Origin: Phascolarctos cinereus
Taxonomy: Eukaryota; Chordata; Mammalia; Diprotodontia; Phascolarctidae
NCBI RefSeq assembly: GCF_002099425.1
Contig: NW_018344159.1
Coordinates: 1,860,001 to 1,924,000, forward strand
Direction: 5' to 3'
Length of the DNA stretch: 64,000 nt
The notes below the pieces were generated by a model. That model ran no database searches. It saw only the letters and a list, made by a program, of their open reading frames with translations, and was not told where the DNA came from. Below are positions 55,850-64,000 of this stretch, piece after piece. Numbering within the stretch: the stretch's first letter is position 1; each line of letters starts with the position of its first letter. The position numbers were made by a program, and so were the translations under genes.

Positions 55850-56545
55850 CAGGAATAACTTGGACCCAAGATGATGAGCCTTGCTTCTAGCCCAACCCTT
55901 CCAGAAATCACACAGATAAATGACTGTCATGGCTATGTAACCTGGCCACACCCTTCTTGACTGAAAGACCTGAATACCAGGAAAGAAAATTCTCACCACC
56001 AAATTTAGCACCCTCAGATGGCTCAGTAGATGTGGTTTTATCAATGGGGTGCACGAGCATTCAGGGAAGACTAAGCATCTCTGGTGTAAGGACTGCAGGC
56101 CTCTTTTAATAGTTGCTTTCTACCTTTGGGGCCCACCTGCCATCCAACTCCCACCTGTAGTTCCAAGAATCTATAGCATATGCAATGGTTATACTCTGGT
56201 AAACTGTTTTGGCAAATGGGCTAAATAAGGTTGAGGGGAACTGAGGGGCCTCACACCAAACGGTGAGTTAGGGGGGTCTCTAACCTAAGAATCTGAAGAC
56301 ATCCCCCAGCAGTATGGGCAGATGAAAACAATTTGAAGGTGGTGGAAGCAGGTGGCATGGAATACTTAGAATTTGATCAGATATTGAAGAGATGAAGGTC
56401 ATCCACAGCATCCTGGGCCATCACCAGTCACCTCAACTTTTATCTTCCTACTGACAACTTCATTCAACTCTGTCTCACTTAAATTTAATCTATTCATGAG
56501 TCAAAAATAGCCAGCCATACCATTTTACTATTTTTACCCACCTCA
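55850..56545 (+). mobile_element. Long unclassified marsupial repeat, internal part
   Basis: ATTCAGGGAAGACTAAGCAT, ACACCAAACGGTGAGTTAGG, GAAGACATCCCCCAGCAGTA, CATCCACAGCATCCTGGGCC and CAGTCACCTCAAC lead into a worn version of the 22.2-kb 3' end (TCTGTCTCACTTAAATTTAA). Related to the 22225 and 39290 copies; class uncertain. Confidence 0.55.
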
Positions 56546-56984
56546 AAGTCCTGTGGTGACTTGGATTTCATCCCAAGTGATGAAGCAGCAGGTATGAATA
56601 CACTGGGAGCTGTCGTCACAACCCTGCACACAGGTGGTCCAGGCCATACAGTCGTCTTCTTTATGGACTCAAGCAGCAGTGGGATTCAGCAGCGTGTCTG
56701 AGCAAGCCTTTTTTAGGGACTGCACTGCTCACCTCCTGGCATGACTAAGGGGCTAGAACAGGTGTCCTAAAAATTGTTTGCTTCACCTAATTTAACCTTG
56801 ATCTGCTTAACATGGAAGGCAGGAATCCTACCTTGTGGTTGAAAAACTTGCTTTTTTTTCTTATTTATTACTCAGCCTCTTACAGTGTGACTTCTGAATT
56901 GCCAACCACTCAATTGAAACTGATATCTTCAAACTGATATGTGTAAAGATACCAGTTATCTCTTAACTGCCAAAACCAGGACCT
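56546..56984. other. Unassigned, possibly a neighbouring repeat block
   Basis: GC-richer than its surroundings (56.58-56.75 kb). It feels repeat-like (GTCCAGGCCATACAGTCGTC; TGGCATGACTAAGGGGCTAG) but I cannot place it. Confidence 0.3.
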
Positions 56985-58306
56985 TTCTTCCAAACTCATC
57001 CTTCTTGATCTTTCTGCAGAATTTGACACAGTTGGCCACTCTCTCTTCCTGAATACTTTTAAAAATGCCATTTATCTCTCTTTGTTCTCCTAATACCTGT
57101 CTGGCTACTCCTCAGCCCTTTTCAGGATGATAATAATTTCACTCCCCCAGTAACTGTGGCTGTATTCTAAGGCTTTTTACTGCAGCCTCTTCTCCTTTTT
57201 CTCAACATTCTTTCACTTGATAACCTCATTAACTTCTAAGAGTTCAATTATAATCTTTAAATAGATATATTTAGCCTAATCTCTCTTCTGATCTCCAGTC
57301 CCACATTACCAGCTACCTACTAGACATGTACAGCTGGGGGTTTCATAGGCACATAAAAATCATTATGTACAAAACAGACTTCATTATGTTTCTACCCAAA
57401 CTCACCTCTCTTCCTAAGTCTCTATTTCTATCAAGGGCACCAGCATCTTTCTTGTCACCTACATCTGCAACTTTGAAATTATGATTTCTCTGTGATCTTG
57501 CACTATCTCTTATCTCACATAGTCATGAAGTCTTGTTAATTGTACCACCACAACATTTCTCAATTTGTCCCTTTTCATTCATATATTCAAGTCCTCATTG
57601 CTTCTCTTATGGATCATTGCAACAGCCTTTGAATTTGTCACCTCAGGCAGTTGATAGCAGTATGATGCTGAGCGAAGTCACTTTTCTGCTTTGGGACTTA
57701 AATTTCTCAATTGTAAAACACTTATGCTGGGCTTAGTGTCCTCTAAAAGTCCTTTCCAACTGTCCAAAGTCCTTTCTTACGTTATTTTCCTGTTCACTAA
57801 ATTCTATTGCTTAACTTTAGGACCAAAACTATACTCTTTTGTTTGTCATTTATAACCATTCATAATCTGGTTCTAGATTACTTTTCTAGATTTACTCCAC
57901 TTTCTTTTCCTTAATGTATTTATGGTCTAGCCAAACCAGACTTGCTCTTCTTCACACGTGCCACATCTCTCATTTTGTGCTTTTGCTTAGGCTTTCAAAC
58001 ATGCCTGGAACACACCTGTCCCTCACTTCCTCCTTTTAGACCCTTAGCTTCCTTCAGAACTAAGTTCGAATACTATCTCTACTATAAGACCTTTCTGATT
58101 TCTCTAACTGCTAGTAACCCTCTTTCAAATTATCTTGTTTACACTTTGCATAATTTTGTACATACTCATATGTGTCTATGTTATAACTCCTCAGCAGGAT
58201 GTAAGCTACTTAAGAGGCAGAGGCTGTTTCATTTTGTTTTTCATTCTCAGTGTCTGATGCCATGATTGGCATTTCTTTGGTATTTAATAAATATTTGTTT
58301 TGAAAT
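56985..58306 (+). mobile_element. L2 LINE, C-terminal ORF region to 3' end
   Basis: TTTCTGCAGAATTTGACACAG (the AAFDTV-like reverse-transcriptase segment), AGCTACCTACTAGACATGTA, GGGCACCAGCATCTTTCTTG, TGGATCATTGCAACAGCCTT, ending GGTATTTAATAAATATTTG. Sense orientation, riddled with stops. Confidence 0.88.
57643..57770 (+). mobile_element. MIR-like SINE fragment within L2
   Basis: GATGCTGAGCGAAGTCACTT, CTTAAATTTCTCAATTGTAA, AAGTCCTTTCCAACTGTC. It separates two consecutive L2 parts. Confidence 0.55.
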
Positions 58307-58733
58307 TGACAACAAAACCTCAACTTTTCAAATAACATATTTTAAGGAGTTTTTTTGATATCATAAAGGACATCTTTTAGAATGAATTTTCCCCTCAAAT
58401 AATATTACTGTGAAAATAAGCCCTCAACTTTTAGAATATATTTTAGGCTGTTTGGTTTGGTTAATTTGGTCAGTCAGGGGAATCTGCCATTCAGAGAATA
58501 TAACTTTACTGTACTATTTGATCCTCTTCACCATGAATAGAAGAAGCTGAAAGTTTGACCTCATTAAGTTCTAGAAGGGCACTACACATAAGCAGTATTG
58601 AACCTTCTAGAGTTTCTACAAGTAATTCTTTTGATTCTTGATTTATGATCACTTTCCCTTTTAAATTTTCTAGAATTTTTTGGTACTTTAGGTTTCCTTA
58701 CTGGATGTAACTGACTGAAACCGGTTCAACTTA
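58307..58733. other. No recognised feature
   Basis: AT-rich, non-coding. Confidence 0.4.
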
Positions 58734-58893
58734 CTTTTTTTTTTCTTTTGCTTTTTGGTGAGGCAATCAGGGTTAAGTGACTTGCCCAGGGTCACACAGC
58801 TAGTTAGGGTTAAGTGTCCGAGGCCAAATTTGAACTCGGGTCCTCTTGACTCCAAGGTCAGAACTTTATCCACTGCACTGCCTAGCTGCCATC
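58734..58893 (-). mobile_element. WSINE1-type SINE
   Basis: T-rich tail, GGCAATCAGGGTTAAGTGAC, head end CACTGCCTAGCTGCC. Short duplication TCAACTTA at 58726-58733 and 58894-58901. Confidence 0.92.
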
Positions 58894-58969
58894 TCAACTT
58901 AAGTCTTTTGGTGATTTTTGGTGCCCACTTGTCATCCAAGTATATATGAAGTATCTAATATGCAGCATA

Positions 58970-59180
58970 TCATATTGGGATGAGCACTGATCTTGTCAGA
59001 AGATCTAAATTAGAGTACTGGCTCTGGAAATGACTTGGTTTAGGAGCCTGGGCTAAGTCACTATTCTGTTTACCTTCATATCTGCAAATGAAGAAAAATA
59101 TCACACTACTCACCTCATAGGGATGTTGTTTTATAAACCTCCAAACCCTATGTAAATGTGAGTTCTTTATCATCATACAG
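58970..59180 (+). mobile_element. MIR SINE
   Basis: TTAGAGTACTGGCTCTGGAA, GGGCTAAGTCACTATTCTGT, CACCTCATAGGGATGTTGTT, CCTATGTAAATGTGAGTTCT. Confidence 0.75.
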
Positions 59181-59789
59181 GAACGTTGGGATGGGGAATG
59201 ATGGGGTTGGAGATTCTAGTAAGCCCTAGAACAATGCAAAGCCTCCTAAGTGAGATCCATAATCACTCAAGAGTTTGGCCCAATATCTAAGAATATCTAT
59301 ATAAGGAAAACTAAGTGAATGAAAGATACTTATAGTCCAGGCAATGATATTCAGTTGAATGGAGAACCTGTAATTCTGTATAATGCTACTTGGATAGACT
59401 AAACAAATAGACAATAAAGTGAACCCAGAACTGAACAAGAGGAAAAGAAAAATATTCTGCGGTGCTTTTAATGACTACAAGCTTTTTTTTTTAAAACAGA
59501 AGCCCATTTAAAAACAATAGCATTCTTTCAATAGAGCTATATAATTATGAATCATAAAATCTTACATTCTCTGAAGAATTAAAGTTAAGGGTCACCTAAA
59601 GGATGAGAGCTGTGCATGGTGGACATGAACAGGCTGTGACATAGCATCAACAATGACTTATTCAGGACAAAAGGCATAAAATAATATTATCAGAGAGGTG
59701 CATATTAGGAGAAAAAATGATGAGCCAATCATGTTGCATGCATGAGGAATAAATAGCCAGTGTGTTCAATTGATATTTGTGCAATATTA
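59181..59789. other. No recognised feature
   Basis: AT-rich, non-coding. Confidence 0.4.
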
Positions 59790-59910
59790 AGGTATTATGA
59801 GCTCCTTGAGAGTAGGGACTGATTTTTGCCTTTCCTTGTGTCCCTAGTGCCTAGTATAATGCCTAGAATGTTGGAGGTGATTAATAAATGCTTGTTGACT
59901 TGACTTGATT
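59790..59910 (+). mobile_element. L2 LINE 3' terminus
   Basis: GAGCTCCTTGAGAGTAGGGACTG, CCCTAGTGCCTAGTATAATGCC, TTAATAAATGCTTGTTGACT. Confidence 0.88.
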
Positions 59911-60169
59911 AGAAAAAGTCCTCCATCACACTGGGCAGGACCTCTGTTATGAATACTTAGGAGGATATAGACAGCAGAGGAACAGGATGGACAGAGTTTG
60001 ATCTGGATCCTTTGAGGGAGTAGTAAAGTGTTGAGATCATGGATATACAAGTATCAAGGTTATGATTTCCATTACAAACAGCTTCTTTACTTTAATTCTT
60101 TTCTTTTGATGCATAAAAATATTTGCTTACTGACCATTAAGTTGTACTTAACAGTCAAATTTGGCAGAG

Positions 60170-61070
60170 AAACAGAGAACTCAAGTAATAGCAAGCAATA
60201 CCTTACTAGGTCTATATGCCAAAGAGATTTTTTTAAAAAGGAAAAGGATTGAGGGCAGCTAGGTGGTGCAGTGGATGGAGCTACAGCCCTGAAGTCAGGA
60301 GGACCTGAGTTCAAATCTGGCCTCAGGCCAAACACTTGACACTTACTAGCTGTGTGACCCTGGGCAAGTCACTTAACCCCAATTGCCTAAACCCCCCCCC
60401 AAAACAAAAAAAAGGAAAAGGATATATATATATATGTACAAAAATATTTATGGCAGCTATTTTTGTGGTGGCAAAGAATTGGAAATTAAGGGGATGTCCA
60501 TCAACTGGGGAATGGCTGAAGAAATTATGGTATATGATTGTGATGGAATAATTTTGTGTTATAAGAAATGATGAGCAGGATACTTTCAAAAAATTTAGAA
60601 AGACTTACATGAACTGATGCAAAGTGAAGTGAAAAGAATCAGGAGAACATTGCACACAGTAACAGCAATATTGTATGATGATCAACTATGAATAATTTAG
60701 CTATTCTCAGCAATATGAAGATCCAGGACAATTCCAAAGGATGTATGATGAAAAATGCTATTCTTCTCCAGAGAAAGAACTTATGCAGATGGCAGATTGA
60801 ATGAATGCAGACTGAAGTATACTTAAAAAACCCCCTTTACTTACTTTTCTTTTTTTTTTGGGGAAGAGGAGTCTGTGTTTTCTTTCATAATGTGGCTAAT
60901 ATGGAAATGTTTTGCATGACTGTATATATATAACATATATAAAACTGCTTGCTTTCTCAATGCAAAGGGAAGGGAAGGAGTGAGGGAGAGAATTCAAAAC
61001 TCAAAATTTTAAAAAATAAATGTTAAAATTGTTTTTACATGTAATTAGAAAAATAAAATATTTTAAGAAG
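60170..61070 (+). mobile_element. L1 3' portion, interrupted by WSINE1
   Basis: CTTACTAGGTCTATATGCCA, ATATTTATGGCAGCTATTTT, CAACTGGGGAATGGCTGAAG, ATGATCAACTATGAATAAT, ending TACATGTAATTAGAAAAATAAAAT. Same 3'-UTR lineage as 46.3 and 50.8 kb. Confidence 0.92.
60250..60408 (+). mobile_element. WSINE1-type SINE nested in L1
   Basis: GGGCAGCTAGGTGGTGCAGT head, CCTGAGTTCAAATCTGGCCT, C/A tail. Perfect duplication AAAAAGGAAAAGGAT at 60235-60249 and 60409-60423. The least diverged SINE in the window. Confidence 0.96.
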
Positions 61071-61479
61071 TGATAGTAAACAACTAAGAGTCATAAAAAT
61101 ATGATGACAAATTTACAATTTTGGCAAGATTTGAAGTCAGACCCACTGACCTGTAGTTTGGATAACACTATCTTTCCTTTTTTTGAAAACTGGAGAAACA
61201 TTTGAAAATCTCCAATTCTATGGTACCTTTTCTATTTTCCAGTGTTTCCCAAAGATCCACAATGGCTTCAGGAATAATATGTGTTATGTTTTTCTTCAGG
61301 ACTTTAGGCTGTAATTCATATGAATCTGGCAACTTGAACTCTCTGAGGTTCAGCCAGGTTCTCTCTTATTATTTTAATTTAATTAATTTAAACTACCTGT
61401 TACACATTTTATACCATCCTTCCCAGGCAGAAGACTGTTTTCTTTTGTAGAAAAACCAAGTATAAAATAAAAATTGGGG
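61071..61479. other. No recognised feature
   Basis: Non-coding. Confidence 0.4.
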
Positions 61480-61645
61480 ATTAGTTAATAAACATGTATT
61501 AAATGCCTACAAATTGCCATATGCTATGCTGAACACTGGGGATACAAATATGAAAAAAAAAAGAGTCCTTGACCTCAAGGAGCTTTCAATATAATGGGGG
61601 AAGAGGTATCATAAAAGAAGGTTGAAAAGTTGGAGTGGGGGAAGA
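61480..61645 (-). mobile_element. L2 LINE 3' end
   Basis: AACATGTATTAAATGCCTAC, CACTGGGGATACAAATATGA, CTCAAGGAGCTTTCAATATAATGGGG. Confidence 0.85.
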
Positions 61646-62066
61646 AGTCCAAGAAATGCAAAATGAGTGCATCTGGATAGGAAATGAGATATATGAGGAG
61701 ATATCTTTCCTGTCTTCTCCTTTACTGTAGGTTAAGGACTTCATGGCTTCACACTCCAATCAGAGGGGCAGAAGGTATTCATGATGTATAAGCAAGTTAA
61801 ATAGTTCTACCTTTTTCTTTATTATTATTATTATTATTACTATTACTGAGACATTGAGTCTCAACGTGGCTCTTTTTTTGGCCATAGCATTCAGCTTCAG
61901 TTTGTTTTAAGCATTAATGCTCCTCATACTATTCTCACAGAACACTACCACTCTTTTGTGTTCACTTTTATTTACCTGTGCTGTTTTAATCTTCTATATA
62001 GGTCTTTTTACAAGTCTGTTAGGCAACACATCTGTGTATACACACTTGTCTCTTTAGGAAAAAAAA
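61646..62066. other. No recognised feature; (TTA)n at 61.82-61.85 kb
   Basis: Non-coding; a short ATT-trinucleotide run is the only structure seen. Confidence 0.4.
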
Positions 62067-62525
62067 CAACTTCACAACTTATTCAATCATTCCCCAATTG
62101 ATGGTCACCCCCCTCATTTTCCAATTCTATTGTGCTGTAATAATGAAAGGAATGATTTCAGAGAAACCTAGATAGATTTGTATGAAATGGTTTAGAGTGA
62201 AGTGAGTAAAACCAGGAGAACAATTGATATAGTAACAACAATACTGTCCTATAAAGATAAACTACTTTAAGAGACTTAGGAACTCTGACTAATGAAATAA
62301 CCAACCACAATTCCAGAGGACTTATGATGAAGCATGTTACTCATTTCCTGATGGTGATGAACTCAAAGTGTAGATTGAAACATATTTTTTGGACATGGTC
62401 AATACAGGAATTTGTTTACTTGACTACACATGTTTGTAACAAGGGCTTTATTTTTCTTTCTCAGTGGTGGGGGACCTGGTAGAATGAGTAGTGAGTTTTC
62501 TTGATTGAAAACAATTAAAAAAACC
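62067..62525 (+). mobile_element. L1 3' end with 5' inversion
   Basis: From 62123 it reads sense (TATTGTGCTGTAATAATGAA, AACCACAATTCCAGAGGACT, TTTTTTGGACATGGTCAAT, A-rich end). 62067-62122 reads antisense (CAATCATTCCCCAATTGATG, CTCATTTTCCAATTC) and is the segment immediately upstream in L1, inverted. Same 3'-UTR lineage as 17.3 kb. Confidence 0.8.
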
Positions 62526-63504
62526 AACTCCATCTTTTCTTCATTTCCAGAATTGTTTGGGCCATCATGATTTTTTATTCTTGAGTGCTTCTACTTCCCT
62601 AGGTGTAATTTTAGGTCATTGAATTCTCCTATCTGTCCTCTGAACTCTCTGAAATCCTTTCCCCCCTAACATTCCATAATCATAAATTAGCACCACAGAC
62701 AGTGCCTAAACCCATGAACACATTGCACCATGCTGAATAAAGGCTCAAAGATGACGTGGCCAGAGAAGCTAAAAAATTGAATTTAATCTCACTTGTTTAA
62801 AATGAGAAGAATTAAGTCTTGAGAAAGGATTTAAAAGTGGAGTGGTAAAGGAAAAGGAGTAGTTAGTAGACTAATTATATAGACACTGAATTACTGTATT
62901 TTAATTTAATTTCTATTGTAATAGGGAATCAGACTCCTTTCAGTTTTAACTATCTAAGACAAAACTAAAACTAAGTTAAAAAATAGTACTTTTGGGTAGT
63001 GAAATAACTACTACAAAGCCGTTGCAAAACTTTATTTTATTCATAGAAGAGGCCTTTCAGCCCCCACCTCCTAGCCTACTTTCTCTTATTTCATACATAG
63101 TTCTAATAAACTTAATGATATAGTCTCCCACTTGAGAGTACTAAGAACAGCAAATTAGAAGATATTAGCTGAAAGCAATGGGACAATTGTTGCCTTTCAC
63201 TTACAGCAACAAGAAGTAATAGCAACTTGTCTTCCAGCAAGAAGGGGAAAGATGCATAGATTATATAACTCAGCACAAGAACCAATATACAGTAGTTCAA
63301 GATCATTTACTATAAGGACTAACAGCCTTATAATCTTATAACCTCTGAGTGAAATATGTGAAGTTATTGTGAAATATGATGTATTTGGCGTGATTTTATA
63401 TATGGTCATATCAATAGTATAACAATAACTTTGAGTCATGAAGCAATGGTAATATCTTATGCATTCTACTCTAAGAAGAGTAATATTTTATTCCTTAATT
63501 GGTC
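62526..63504. other. No recognised feature
   Basis: Non-coding, AT-rich. Confidence 0.4.
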
Positions 63505-63715
63505 CACATCTGTGATTTAATCAGCATAGAGAACTACAGGCATGTCAAATTTCTCAACTGATGGACATTGGCAAATGATCTATAATTTATCATCTTAGCG
63601 AGTAGCTTGGGATATCAAGACTTTAAGTGCCCTTTTCAATCATACAACTAGTACCATGGACAGTAACCAAATCCAAGTTTCTCTGAAGCTGAACCTCTAT
63701 CCACCAACACATGCC
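63505..63715 (-). mobile_element. Ancient CORE-like SINE (same family as 46905)
   Basis: CATCTGTGATTTAATCAGCATAGAGAAC, ..CAAATTTCTCAACTGATGG.., AATTTATCATCTTAGCGAGTAGC, ..ACAACTAGTACCATGGACAG.., CTCTATCCACCAAC. Worn but in family order. Confidence 0.55.
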
Positions 63716-64000
63716 TTTCATAATACATTAAAAATGCATTTCAGAAGAATTAAAATAAAAGAAAATACCACAGTGCTTCAGTTATCTGGAAAATTCTCTT
63801 TTGTTTAAAGCTTCATTTTCCAGCAATGCCAGATAAATGAAGAATTGTCATGTAAGTCTGTAATGAATTGTTTTTTGTTTGTATAATATAAAGATTGCCC
63901 CTCTCCCCACATATAGCAGAACATAGTGGTAACAGAAAGACAAACTTTTCCCTTTGCTTTCACCCTGTAGAAGTCCAGTCAGGTGGAAACAAATTGGGGT

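Noticed and set aside
1-64000. CRISPR arrays, operons, bacterial-type promoters or terminators
   Set aside because: The window is vertebrate nuclear DNA; regular repeats found are microsatellites, minisatellites or dispersed transposable elements without spacer structure.
1-64000. tRNA genes suggested by many B-box-like GTTCAAATC motifs
   Set aside because: Every such motif sits in the tRNA-derived head of a WSINE1, MAR1 or MIR copy; none has a full cloverleaf.

Overview
The window looks like gene-poor nuclear DNA from a marsupial, probably an Australian (australidelphian) one. It is AT-rich with no CpG island, and no reading frame longer than about 140 codons exists. The recognisable repeats are the marsupial set: tRNA-headed WSINE1-type SINEs (9 copies), MAR1-type CORE-SINEs with an (AAC)n tail (9 copies), marsupial-type L1, a BovB/RTE LINE, and a deep background of L2, L3/CR1, MIR/THER and small hAT and mariner MITEs. 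Family names come from recall of consensus sequences, not from a database search. I found no host protein-coding exon, tRNA, rRNA or known ncRNA. Long stretches without calls are described as such.

Layout. 0-2.6 kb: a decayed Ty3/Gypsy-like pol fossil cut by the left edge, a 36-bp tandem duplication and two WSINE1 copies. 2.87-5.81 kb: an L1-derived element on the minus strand with a 5' UTR and ORF1 but no ORF2 (HAL1-like). It is framed by a 14-bp target duplication that also encloses about 280 bp of non-element DNA, which looks like a 3' transduction. 6-10.5 kb: old MIR, MAR1 and L2. 10.8-15.8 kb: an L2 interrupted by an L1, itself interrupted by an inverted copy of DNA lying 1.6 kb away, then an older L1. 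16-18.4 kb: L1, L2 with a MIR inside, hAT MITE. 18.7-18.9 kb: non-repetitive DNA with a palindromic homeodomain-like 12-mer repeated at exactly 100 bp. 20.3 kb: palindromic mariner MITE. 20.6-36 kb: L2, MAR1, L3/CR1, hAT MITEs, a WSINE1 whose tail became a 160-bp microsatellite, and an unexplained long hairpin at 31.47 kb. 38.7-47.1 kb: WSINE1, a long unclassified marsupial repeat, then an L2 split by 4.7 kb of later material including an L1 with its 5' UTR and a large ORF2 deletion. 48.15-48.53 kb: a degenerate 30-bp tandem array. 51.8-56.5 kb: WSINE1 inside MAR1, WSINE1 inside a hAT MITE, a BovB/RTE reverse-transcriptase fragment, and another copy of the long unclassified repeat. 57-63.7 kb: L2, L1 3' ends (one with a 5' inversion), WSINE1, and old SINEs.

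The elements relate mainly by dependency and age. L1-type LINEs plausibly mobilised WSINE1 (A-rich tails, 8-17 bp target duplications). The RTE LINE plausibly mobilised MAR1, since its 3' end at 54.2 kb is shared with the MAR1 tail at 22.8 kb. Nesting gives a local order: L2 before L1 and MIR, MAR1 and hAT before WSINE1, L1 before the latest WSINE1. No single novel gene system was found. The most interesting items are the 3' transduction, the inverted patch in L1, the degenerate array, the hairpin, and the candidate conserved element.
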